Shown here in pieces: positions 25,551 through 33,079 of a stretch of DNA of 64,000 nucleotides. The notes beneath the pieces were generated by a model. The model was not told the origin of the DNA and ran no database searches. It saw nothing but the letters and a program-made list of their open reading frames with translations. Positions within the stretch are counted from its first letter, which is position 1. Each line of letters begins with the position of its first letter. A program made the translations under genes and the position numbers. Source of the stretch: Alcanivorax sp. DG881 (lineage in GTDB: Bacteria > Pseudomonadota > Gammaproteobacteria > Pseudomonadales > Alcanivoracaceae); NCBI RefSeq assembly GCF_000155615.1, contig NZ_DS989915.1, forward strand, positions 128,917 to 192,916. Direction: 5' to 3'.

Positions 25551-25578
25551 GTTCGCGCCTCGAGAGGCGCTCCTACAG
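25551..25578 (-). repeat. REP-like palindrome 3
   Basis: The inverse orientation of REP 2: GTTCGC, stem GCGCC/GGCGC with loop tcgaga, then GCTCCTACAG. It lies on the right side of the cassette-like region. Confidence 0.75.
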
Positions 25579-25671
25579 CAGGCTCTCGGGTCAGTGTAGA
25601 AATGTCGATCTTGTTGTTCGCCTGACAAGCTGAATGAAATCAAAATAATCCTCAAACCCTCTGGAGAGACA

Positions 25672-26070
25672 ATGAACGCCAACCTGGTTAGAAACGGCTT
25701 TATCGCCGCCGCCTTGATGAACATCGGCGGTGTCCTGCTTTTTTCCCGTGCCTTCACCAATGACGCTATCAACCAGGCCGATCCGGTGGTCATGTCCAAC
25801 TTCGGGCTGCTGATGATTGTGGTCTGGGGGCTGGCCTATCTGGGGGCGGCGTTTATCCAGGGCAATATCCGCTGGCTGGCGGCGGCGTTTGCCGTGGAGA
25901 AGCTGGTGTACGTGGTGGCGTGGGGGCTGTGGATGGCGAACCATAGCCTTGGCGCGGTGTATGAGCAGGATCTGTTTGCCGGGGTGTTTTACAGCATCTA
26001 TGGGCTCAACGATCTGGCCTTTATGCTGTTCTTTGGCTGGGTGTTCCTTTCGCAGCGTTCCAAGGGCTGA
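25672..26070 (+). CDS. Hypothetical four-helix membrane protein
   Basis: A 132-residue integral membrane protein with about four hydrophobic helices (for example GLLMIVVWGLAYLGAAFI and LAFMLFFGWVFL). I do not recognise a named family. GGAGAG lies about 8 bases before the ATG. It is followed seven bases later by a methyltransferase gene, so the two are probably co-transcribed. Confidence 0.8.
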   Translation: MNANLVRNGFIAAALMNIGGVLLFSRAFTNDAINQADPVVMSNFGLLMIVVWGLAYLGAAFIQGNIRWLAAAFAVEKLVYVVAWGLWMANHSLGAVYEQDLFAGVFYSIYGLNDLAFMLFFGWVFLSQRSKG

Positions 26071-26076
26071 TTGCCC

Positions 26077-26691
26077 ATGGACCCCACTGAAACCGGGAAG
26101 AAGTACGACACCCTGACCCACCTGTGGGAAAGCGAGAAGTTCAATCGTCAGAATGGCGTTGAGGCGCACAAGCGGGCGCTGCAGTTTGTCCGCCGCAAGG
26201 GCCGGGCGCTGGATGTGGGGTGTGGGTGTACGGGCCGGTTTATTGATTTGCTGCAGGAGCAAGGCTTTACGCCGGAAGGCGTGGATATTTCGGCGAAGAT
26301 GCTGAGGCTGGCCCGCGATCGCCACCCGGATGTGACGTTCCATCATCAGGATATCTGCCAGTGGGACAGCCCTGCTGATTATGCTTTTATCACGGCGTGG
26401 GACAGCATCTGGCATGTGCCTCTCTTGGAACAGGAAAATGTTATCACCCGGCTGGTGAACAGCCTGAAAGCGGGCGGGGTGTTGATCTTCTCGTTTGGCG
26501 GTAGCGATGAACCGGGAGATCACCGGGATGATTTCATGGGGCCGGAAATGTATTACTCCTCACTGGGGGTTAACGGATTCCTGGCGCTGGTATCCCGGCT
26601 TGGCGGTGTGTGCCGGCATCTGGAGTATGACCAGTATCCCGAGCTTCATACCTACATGATTGTGCAAAAGCCTGAGGCATCTGTTGACTGA
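26077..26691 (+). CDS. Class I SAM-dependent methyltransferase
   Basis: A 204-residue Rossmann-fold methyltransferase. Motif I is ALDVGCGCTGRFIDLL, the acidic residue of motif II is in GVDISAKML, and motif III is HHQDICQW. The C-terminal part (FSFGGSDEPGDHRDD) is family-typical of small-molecule methyltransferases. The ATG at 26077 is preferred to a TTG at 26071. The substrate cannot be deduced. Confidence 0.87.
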   Translation: MDPTETGKKYDTLTHLWESEKFNRQNGVEAHKRALQFVRRKGRALDVGCGCTGRFIDLLQEQGFTPEGVDISAKMLRLARDRHPDVTFHHQDICQWDSPADYAFITAWDSIWHVPLLEQENVITRLVNSLKAGGVLIFSFGGSDEPGDHRDDFMGPEMYYSSLGVNGFLALVSRLGGVCRHLEYDQYPELHTYMIVQKPEASVD

Positions 26692-26804
26692 TTTTCTCCT
26701 TCGGCAGTGTGCCGGTTGCTGGCGCTCAGGGGGGATGCGATGAGCATATTCTACTGTCTTAACATCGTAACGCTGGCGGCCCGCCAGTAAGCCGGGAGAC
26801 GTTA

Positions 26805-27416
26805 ATGCCGCTGTCGATCAAACGTGTGGTGCCACTGGAGTCGTTCAAGCTGATCATCGAGTTCGATGATGGCAGTTTTCGCCAGTTTCCCTCTGCCCGG
26901 GTCGCGGATACACCGCTGTGGTTTCTGGCGTTTCCTCTCAAGCTGCGAGCCTGTGACGTCACCCCCGGGGCGATGAGCTGGACGGCCCTGGATAAAACCC
27001 AGATGTGGGATGGCCAAAATGTGTGGGAGCAGGAAGCGTCGCTGGACGTGCCGGCACTGCTGGAGTGGTCTGAAACAGTGGATTTTGCGGATTTGAAGAC
27101 GGCGACCTTGACCCTGGGCATGGAGAACCGTGCACCCACTGAGCAGGATCAGCGGCATCATGTGTATACCGTTTCCATACGGCCCTTCTGCGATGACAAA
27201 TGGTTGGTGTTGGGAGAAAGCATTGGTGGAGGGTTTGCCGAGCGGGGCGGTTCGGTGGCTCTGACGCTGGACAGTATCGATACGTTTGGTGACTGGAAGC
27301 GGCATTGTCAGCTTGCCGGTTGCGATTGGGTTGTTCCGTTTTTCCTCCGTGTTGATATGGATCATGCAGAGCGGGTGGACGACATCCTGCGGGCTTACCG
27401 GAACAGACTTCCCTGA
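26805..27416 (+). CDS. Hypothetical protein with DUF2442-like N-terminus
   Basis: A 203-residue cytoplasmic protein. The first 70 residues (RVVPLESFKLIIEFDDGSFRQF) resemble the DUF2442 fold seen in small accessory proteins. The rest (WSETVDFADLKTATLTLGMEN, and a late DIDTFGDWKRHCQ-like stretch) is unfamiliar. GGGAGACG precedes the ATG. It is followed 51 bp later by a secreted DUF1287 gene. Confidence 0.68.
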   Translation: MPLSIKRVVPLESFKLIIEFDDGSFRQFPSARVADTPLWFLAFPLKLRACDVTPGAMSWTALDKTQMWDGQNVWEQEASLDVPALLEWSETVDFADLKTATLTLGMENRAPTEQDQRHHVYTVSIRPFCDDKWLVLGESIGGGFAERGGSVALTLDSIDTFGDWKRHCQLAGCDWVVPFFLRVDMDHAERVDDILRAYRNRLP

Positions 27417-27467
27417 TGGCGGTCGGATAATGGATCTGAATGATTGGAAAGCGAGCGGGGTAGGGGT

Positions 27468-28079
27468 ATGTCACAACGCCTGGGATGCGGGTTAGCGTTA
27501 CTTTTGGGGCTGTTGTCAGGCGTTGTGCAAGCAAACGCTTTTCAACAGGATCTGGTGTCGGCGGCGCTTGAGCGCACGCAGCATCAGGTTAGCTACAACG
27601 GCGCCTACTATCGGTTGGATTACCCCAATGGTGATGTGCCGGCGAATATCGGTGTCTGCACCGATGTGGTGATTCGCGCTTACCGTACTCTGGGCGTGGA
27701 TCTTCAGGTTTTGGTTCATGAGGATATGGCAGCCAACTTCGCGGCTTATCCGTCCAAACGGATCTGGGGGCTAAGTTCCACCGATCGCAATATCGATCAC
27801 CGCCGCGTGCCGAACTTGCAGGCTTTCTTTGCTCGCCATGGCAAGTCATTGCCGATAAGCCAGACTCCGTCGGATTATAAGCCCGGAGATTTGGTGACCT
27901 GGATGTTACCCGGGAATCTGCCTCATATTGGCATTGTTACCGACAAGCTGGCGGCGAACACGGGCACTCCGAAGGTCGTGCATAACATTGGTGCGGGGCC
28001 TCGCCTGGAAGACATGTTGTTCGACTACCGCATCACCGGGCATTATCGGTATGAGCCTGCGGGCGATCATTCTGAATAA
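27468..28079 (+). CDS. DUF1287 secreted protein (NlpC/P60-like fold)
   Basis: A 203-residue protein with a cleavable signal peptide (LALLLGLLSGVVQANA). The mature part has the DUF1287 landmarks: GVCTDVVIRAYRTLGVDLQ with the likely nucleophilic cysteine, DRNIDHRRVPNL, and GDLVTWMLPGNLPHIGIV with the histidine. The family is distantly related to cysteine amidases acting on cell wall, so a periplasmic hydrolytic role is plausible. GGGG-TAGGGG precedes the ATG at 27468; an upstream in-frame ATG at 27444 would spoil the signal peptide. Confidence 0.82.
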   Translation: MSQRLGCGLALLLGLLSGVVQANAFQQDLVSAALERTQHQVSYNGAYYRLDYPNGDVPANIGVCTDVVIRAYRTLGVDLQVLVHEDMAANFAAYPSKRIWGLSSTDRNIDHRRVPNLQAFFARHGKSLPISQTPSDYKPGDLVTWMLPGNLPHIGIVTDKLAANTGTPKVVHNIGAGPRLEDMLFDYRITGHYRYEPAGDHSE

Positions 28080-28094
28080 GCGAAGGAGGGAGAG

Positions 28095-28505
28095 ATGGCG
28101 ACCTATCCAATCGACGGTGCTTGCCAGTGCGGTGCGGTGACCTACCAGTTATTGGCTGAACCCCAGAAAGTACTGGCCTGCCACTGCAAGGCGTGCCAGA
28201 AGCTGTCCACCAGCGCATTCAGCCTTACCGCGGTTGTGCGCGCCCAAGACATTGTGTTTCACGGTGAAATGCGCGAATGGCTGCGTACTGCGGACAGTGG
28301 CAATACCAGTGCGGCAATGTTCTGTCCCACCTGCGGCAATCGCATTTACCACGTTAACCCGGATGAGCCAGGCAGTATCAAACTCAAACCAGCCAATCTG
28401 GCGGATACCAGCATTCTTGAGCCGCAGGCACATATCTGGATCAGCGAAAAACAGGATTGGTTCAAGATTCCGGAAGGGGTGAAAACCTTCGATAAGCAAC
28501 CCTGA
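28095..28505 (+). CDS. GFA family protein (glutathione-dependent formaldehyde-activating-like)
   Basis: A 136-residue zinc protein of the GFA/CENP-V fold. Metal-binding cysteines are CQCGAV, CHCKACQK and FCPTCGN. The family name comes from a formaldehyde-glutathione enzyme, but most members have no proven activity. GGAGGGAGAG gives a strong start. It is spaced 15 bp from the preceding gene and may share its transcript. Confidence 0.88.
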   Translation: MATYPIDGACQCGAVTYQLLAEPQKVLACHCKACQKLSTSAFSLTAVVRAQDIVFHGEMREWLRTADSGNTSAAMFCPTCGNRIYHVNPDEPGSIKLKPANLADTSILEPQAHIWISEKQDWFKIPEGVKTFDKQP

Positions 28506-28632
28506 TTGTGGTCCTCCCGGGGCTGAGATATGGTCAACATTCCAGGGGAGCGGCAGCGTGTACTGGCTTGCGGGTTACGGTGAAACGCTGTGCTAGGATC
28601 TGCCTACATCTTCAGCGATAAGGACATTGATA

Positions 28633-29721
28633 ATGATGAAACAATGGATCATAGTCGGTTTGGCGATAATGCTCGGGGCTTGCTCGGAAGAGCCCGGGAA
28701 AGCACAAGAGCCGGTGGATAAAAGCGCTGGCGTTGAGAAAAAAGCCGTGGCGGATACTGTCGCGGTGACTGATGCGAATTATTCCACGGCCATGTCCGAC
28801 TTGGCCATGCAGAAGGAATTTGCGCAGGGAGCGAGCAACACCCAATGGCATCACCATCGCACCATCATGGAGCTGGACAAGCAGCCCGCGCCGATGATGA
28901 ACCGCGATACCCTGTATTCCTTCTCCATTCTCGATGGTGGCGGTGACGTGGCAATTACCCTGCCGGAGACAGATGGCCGCTATCAGTCGCTGCATGTCTG
29001 GAACCATGATCATGTGACCTATAAAACCTTCTATGGTCCCGGTCGGTATGTCATTCCGGCGGACAAGACCAGCGATTTTTTTGTTGCCAATGTCCGCACC
29101 CAGGTCGACGCTTCCAGCCCGGGTGATGTGAAGAAGGTCAATGGCTATCAGGATCAGTTGAAAATCGAGTTTCTCAACGGCTATGAGCCCAAACCTTTCA
29201 AAGTCACTAACTGGAACATGGATGATTTCAATAAAGTGCATGCCAAGTATGTGGCCATTGCCGGGAAAGAAGGGGTGATGGGTACGATGGGCACGCTTGA
29301 ACACCCGGTGTCCCAGGAAGACAGAAATCGCGGCATTTCCATTGCCACCGGGCTGCTGCCAGACAAGGAAGCCGTTTACCTTACGGCGTCCTATCAGGCT
29401 GGGCAGGGCAAGACACTAAAAGCGACCTATCCGGTGCCTGGTATGGCAGACCCGGACCTGGGGTTTTATTCCATCACAATTTATGGCGATGACCAGTACT
29501 TGCACACGGACAAGGGGTCTACCATTAGCAACAAGGAAATTACCCTCAACGAGGATGGCAAGAGCTTTGATCTGTACTACGTGCCGGAGTCGGAATACGG
29601 CAGCCATGACAATGAGTTGATCGTTCCAACGGAAACGTTCTGGATCAATTTTCGTGTGTACCTGCCGGCGGAGTCCGTCATTTCGGGAGAATACACTTTG
29701 CCGGAACCGACTCAGCCCTGA
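28633..29721 (+). CDS. DUF1254/DUF1214-type lipoprotein
   Basis: A 362-residue exported protein. The lipobox is LGAC after a short hydrophobic stretch (IIVGLAIML). The mature region begins with acidic and alanine-rich linkers. Further on, NRDTLYSFSILDGGGDVAITLPE and YPVPGMADPDLGFYSITIYGDDQ match the DUF1254/1214 pair of domains. The family is common in marine proteobacteria and its function is unknown. AAGGA lies about nine bases upstream of the ATG at 28633. Confidence 0.82.
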   Translation: MMKQWIIVGLAIMLGACSEEPGKAQEPVDKSAGVEKKAVADTVAVTDANYSTAMSDLAMQKEFAQGASNTQWHHHRTIMELDKQPAPMMNRDTLYSFSILDGGGDVAITLPETDGRYQSLHVWNHDHVTYKTFYGPGRYVIPADKTSDFFVANVRTQVDASSPGDVKKVNGYQDQLKIEFLNGYEPKPFKVTNWNMDDFNKVHAKYVAIAGKEGVMGTMGTLEHPVSQEDRNRGISIATGLLPDKEAVYLTASYQAGQGKTLKATYPVPGMADPDLGFYSITIYGDDQYLHTDKGSTISNKEITLNEDGKSFDLYYVPESEYGSHDNELIVPTETFWINFRVYLPAESVISGEYTLPEPTQP

Positions 29722-30092
29722 TTGCCTTCCTGTGAGACTTTCGGGCGCGCTGCCCGAAAGTCTTGCGGCAGATGCGCCATGAATTCATGGAAGGGAGAGC
29801 CTGCCGCCAACCCCGGTCCCTCATTCGCCGATTGCCTGTATGGTGTCCTCAGCGTCATTTCCACCCCCAAACACTTTTGCCTTGGTGGCTTTCACTGCGA
29901 AGTGTGCTGCAAGCGGCCCGGCGTTTACGCAGTTCAGCAGCAACTGCACCGTACTAGCCCGTCGCATTGTGTCTGCGACGTGACAGTGGCGCTGAAACCG
30001 TCCACCATCCAGTGGGCGTGGTATGAAACTGCGGTAAACGCGATTACGCCACAAGGGTGCGTTAGAAAAGTCCTTCACAAGGGAAGCGGTCA
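29722..30092. other. Gene-free stretch (371 bp)
   Basis: Apart from the hairpin at its start, I see no gene here with support. The frames open on either strand are short, rich in cysteine and proline, lack a good ribosome site and match nothing I know. It could be the remnant of a decayed gene. Confidence 0.6.
29736..29762 (+). terminator. Hairpin after DUF1254 lipoprotein gene
   Basis: A perfect 11-bp stem, GACTTTCGGGC with GCCCGAAAGTC, encloses a 5-base loop 15 bp after the stop. Only TTG follows, so as an intrinsic terminator it is weak. Confidence 0.6.
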
Positions 30093-31556
30093 ATGGGGCA
30101 GTGGTTTGTTCTGGTGAAACAGGTATTCCTGTTAATTGGGGTGATGGGATTGCTGTGCGGCTGTGTGGGGACGCCGGTGGCTGATGTGGATGCCGTGCGC
30201 GAACAGGTTGACTGGAAAACCGACAAGGCGCTGCAACAGTTCTCTGCCGAGATGCCGGAGCTGCAACAAAAACTGGATGCTGCCCCGGGTTACATTGTCG
30301 GCACCACCGATGTTTTGCTTCTGGGTCCCCTGGGGGGTGGCACGTCGGTGGCGGTATTACACGACCAGCGCGATAACACCCATACCTACCTGGATATTCA
30401 TTCCGTTCGCATGGGGCTGGGGATTGGTGCGCGGGCGGAGCGCTTTGTGGCGGTGATTAGCGACCCGGCTGTGATCGACCAGATCACACGGGGCAAGTGG
30501 CTGTTACGCTCCAATGCAAGTTCCAATGTGGGCAACAGTGATGAGCAGTTGGGCTCTGCCAATGCAGGTATTGAGCTGTTCACTGCCAGCGAATCCGGAG
30601 TGTCAGCCGGGGCCAGCATGGATATCAGTCAGGTGCGGGTGAACCATCGTCTGACCAACACCGGTCTGTCCCAGTATAACTATCCCAACCGTCGCTCAGC
30701 GCTCGACAGTAGCGGCGACGATGTTCCCCGTTACTGGAACCACCCGTTGCCATTTCTGGGCAAGCAGGCGGTGGCCCGTGGCTATGATTTGCCTATGCCT
30801 TTCGGGATTGGCGTGCTGCGGGCAGATGTACGCCAGGATATGCGGATTGAAAACCTGGAAGTGGGCTTTAATGACAATGGCACCCGGCCGTTCCAGTTCG
30901 TGTCCTTTGGTGCCGACAGTGACTTGATTACCGAGCAGATCAAGGTGGACGCCTGGGTGCTGCCGTTCCTGAATCTGTATGGCACCTTCGGGCAGGTAAA
31001 CGGGGATCTGGATCTGGATATTCAACTGGATGGCGATACTCTGCTGGCTCAGACCGGCAAGGATTGCACCGGCGCCATCAGGCCGCCGGTGTGCTATCTG
31101 TTTGAAGGCAAGCAGGTGCGTTTCCCCATTGATGTGGACCTTAGCCCGATGAATTACGGCGCCGGGGGCGTGGTGGCCTCCGGGTGGCGGGACTGGTTTT
31201 TATTGGTGCCGTTTAACGTCACCTGGACCGATTCCGACAAGACAACGCTGGAGGGGCGCGCCTTCACCGTCAGCCCGCGAGTGGGTCGCGGCTTTGCATT
31301 AAACCGGGCAGGGCGGTTGACGGTGTTTGCCGGGGGGAACTATCTGGATGTGCGGACGGTGGCAGCCGGTAGCCTGGCGATTCCGGGTACCGATCAAGTG
31401 CTGGATTACAAGGTGGATCAGAGCAATTCGGATCGCTGGAATCTGGTGGCGGGAGCCAACTGGGACGTAACGCCGCGGCTATCGGTGATGCTGGAATACG
31501 ATGGATTTATCGGTACTCGCGATGCGTTTATTTCGGCCGTTACCGTGCGCTTCTAA
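30093..31556 (+). CDS. SYLF/YSC84-like domain fused to an outer-membrane beta-barrel
   Basis: A 487-residue envelope protein. A hydrophobic N-terminus ends in a possible lipobox (LCGC). Residues about 60-150 (VLLLGPLGGGTSVAVLHDQ, then VRMGLGIGARAERF, VAVISDPAVIDQITRGKW) resemble the SYLF/YSC84 lipid-binding fold. The second half consists of amphipathic strands with alternating aromatic ends and closes in VTVRF, a terminal phenylalanine typical of outer-membrane barrels. The likely place is the outer membrane, with the SYLF-like part in the periplasm. It has no obvious operon partner. Function is not known. Confidence 0.72.
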   Translation: MGQWFVLVKQVFLLIGVMGLLCGCVGTPVADVDAVREQVDWKTDKALQQFSAEMPELQQKLDAAPGYIVGTTDVLLLGPLGGGTSVAVLHDQRDNTHTYLDIHSVRMGLGIGARAERFVAVISDPAVIDQITRGKWLLRSNASSNVGNSDEQLGSANAGIELFTASESGVSAGASMDISQVRVNHRLTNTGLSQYNYPNRRSALDSSGDDVPRYWNHPLPFLGKQAVARGYDLPMPFGIGVLRADVRQDMRIENLEVGFNDNGTRPFQFVSFGADSDLITEQIKVDAWVLPFLNLYGTFGQVNGDLDLDIQLDGDTLLAQTGKDCTGAIRPPVCYLFEGKQVRFPIDVDLSPMNYGAGGVVASGWRDWFLLVPFNVTWTDSDKTTLEGRAFTVSPRVGRGFALNRAGRLTVFAGGNYLDVRTVAAGSLAIPGTDQVLDYKVDQSNSDRWNLVAGANWDVTPRLSVMLEYDGFIGTRDAFISAVTVRF

Positions 31557-31569
31557 TGGCTTTTCTTCC

Positions 31570-31597
31570 CTGTAGGAGCCTCACTTGAGGGGCGAAA
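31570..31597 (+). repeat. REP-like palindrome 4
   Basis: CTGTAGGAGC, stem CCTC/GAGG, then GGGCGAAA, 13 bp after the stop of the barrel gene. With REP-like palindrome 5 it forms an inverted pair 155 bp apart (a BIME-like arrangement). Confidence 0.7.
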
Positions 31598-31724
31598 TCC
31601 AAACCTGAAAAGACATCTGCCAATGCCAATTCTCATAGAGGGAATGGAGATCACAGGGTAGAACCATTAATTGTCTTTGTGGTTTCTGCTCTGTGGTGAG
31701 ACGAGTTTCGATCTCCCCGTCGCT

Positions 31725-31752
31725 GTTCGCCCCTCAAGTGGCGCTCCTACAG
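31725..31752 (-). repeat. REP-like palindrome 5
   Basis: GTTCGCCCCTC ... GGCGCTCCTACAG, inverted relative to palindrome 4. It lies 20 bp downstream of the stop of the 53-residue membrane protein gene. Confidence 0.7.
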
Positions 31753-31771
31753 TCGTCTGCTGTGGCGGGGG

Positions 31772-31933
31772 TCAGTGTCGTTTGGCGTAGGCGTAAATCA
31801 CGGCGGCCACCGGGATGCCCAGGCCCAACCAGGATACTCCGTCGTAGATGCCATCGCCGAGCAGGGCGGCCAGAAGCCCCACGATACTGGTGATACCAAT
31901 GAACAGCGGAAGGGCAAAGGTTCGGCTCATCAT
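31772..31933 (-). CDS. Small membrane protein (53 residues) coupled to PepSY gene
   Basis: A short gene whose start (ATG at 31933, or the adjacent ATG at 31930) overlaps the stop of the PepSY gene in an ATGA arrangement. The protein begins MMSRTFALPLFIGITSIVGL and has two hydrophobic segments separated by GDGIYDGVSW. Similar small proteins that follow PepSY genes are familiar in proteobacteria, but I know no name or function. Translational coupling and location suggest it works with the PepSY protein in iron uptake. Confidence 0.75.
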   Translation of the reverse strand: MMSRTFALPLFIGITSIVGLLAALLGDGIYDGVSWLGLGIPVAAVIYAYAKRH

Positions 31934-33039
31934 GCACATCCAGCGTTGCTGCTACGCCGCCGCACCCACCACAGGTACAGGCCGGTCACCAGCACCACAA
32001 TGGTAAACAGGTCCAGCACAAACCAGAGAATCTTCAGCGGTAATCCGCCGTAATCTCCAAAGTGTAGTGGCCCGGAAAGGGCGAGTGCCTTGTTGTACCA
32101 GGGCATCTCCCGCTTGCCGGCAAACTCGCCGGTGCGCGCATCAATCAGCACCGGGGTGGTGATGTGCGAAGTCAGCGGCGTGTTGCCGTGCAGGAAAATG
32201 GCGTAGTGATAGTTGGTGGACCAGGAACCACCGGGGAAGGCCACGAATTGCAGGGTCATGTCCGGCGCTGCTTCCACTGCCTGCTTGACGGCATCATCCA
32301 GCGAGGCCATCTCAGCCGGGGTGGGAACGGTGTCACCCTGGTAGCCGGCAGTCAGGTCGGCCAGTGCCTGGGTTCGCCAGGTAGTGGTGATAGGGTCCGC
32401 AAGGCTGTTCACCACGCCGGTGAGGCCCACCACGGTGAGCCAGGCGACGGTCACGATGCCCAGCAGGTTGTGATAGTCCAGCCACTTGATGCGTTTGGCG
32501 CGCTGGGTGCGCAAGGCGCCGAATTCCAGTTTGCGCATGAAGGGCGCGTAGAGCACAACGCCGGACACAATGGCGATGATCAGCAGCAGGCCCATGGCGC
32601 CCAGGAACAGCATGCCGGGTAAGCCCAGGAACATGTCGGTGTGCAGTTGCAGCAGGAATTCCATGATGTCGAAGCCATCGTGACCGGGTACCGGCTCGCC
32701 GCTGGTTCGATCGAAAGATGCCATGGTCATGTCGCGTCCGGGGGAATCCGGCGCGGGACCACTGGTGACGTTGATAACCGGGCGGTCGATATCGAAGCTC
32801 ATGTACAGCGGGACTTCACCAGAGCGGTGCTGCGCCGCCTGCTCGAGAATATCGTCCAGACTCAGCAGCGCACCGTCAGGGTTGGCGGGTTGCCAGTGGT
32901 CACTGTGGAGAACGCTGTCGAGTTCATCATGAAAGATCAGCGGCAGTCCGGTGATGCAAAGCATTAACAGGAAGGCGGTGCTGATCAGGCTGGTCCAGGT
33001 GTGCAGAGAAGACCAGATTCGGAACGTGCTTTGTTTCAT
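31930..33039 (-). CDS. PepSY-associated membrane protein (putative ferric-siderophore reductase)
   Basis: A 369-residue PepSY_TM protein. The first helix follows the family opening (HTWTSLISTAFLLMLCITGLPLIFHDEL). Further helices lie at about residues 140-170 and 190-220, with one near the C-terminus. Large periplasmic PepSY loops lie between them, and histidines sit in the helices. In this family some members help reduce iron from siderophores. The gene follows the TonB-dependent receptor on the same strand. The ATG at 33039 is preferred (MKQSTFRIWS). Its ribosome-binding region lies in a hairpin (33048-33067). Confidence 0.87.
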   Translation of the reverse strand: MKQSTFRIWSSLHTWTSLISTAFLLMLCITGLPLIFHDELDSVLHSDHWQPANPDGALLSLDDILEQAAQHRSGEVPLYMSFDIDRPVINVTSGPAPDSPGRDMTMASFDRTSGEPVPGHDGFDIMEFLLQLHTDMFLGLPGMLFLGAMGLLLIIAIVSGVVLYAPFMRKLEFGALRTQRAKRIKWLDYHNLLGIVTVAWLTVVGLTGVVNSLADPITTTWRTQALADLTAGYQGDTVPTPAEMASLDDAVKQAVEAAPDMTLQFVAFPGGSWSTNYHYAIFLHGNTPLTSHITTPVLIDARTGEFAGKREMPWYNKALALSGPLHFGDYGGLPLKILWFVLDLFTIVVLVTGLYLWWVRRRSSNAGCA

Positions 33040-33047
33040 AAAAGATT

Positions 33048-33067
33048 GCCCCGGCACAGGCCGGGGC
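33048..33067 (-). terminator. Hairpin between siderophore receptor and PepSY gene
   Basis: The stem GCCCCGG/CCGGGGC with a 6-base loop lies in the short gap between receptor stop and PepSY start. The 3' arm contains the GGGGC that serves as ribosome site for the PepSY gene, so folding would lower its translation. It could equally be a partial terminator. Confidence 0.5.
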
Positions 33068-33079
33068 GTTTCCCTGGGA

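Noticed and set aside
29722-30117. Small gene before the barrel protein
   Set aside because: The frame has no ribosome site, no recognisable domain, and an unnatural cysteine/proline composition. It also overlaps the true start of the barrel gene.
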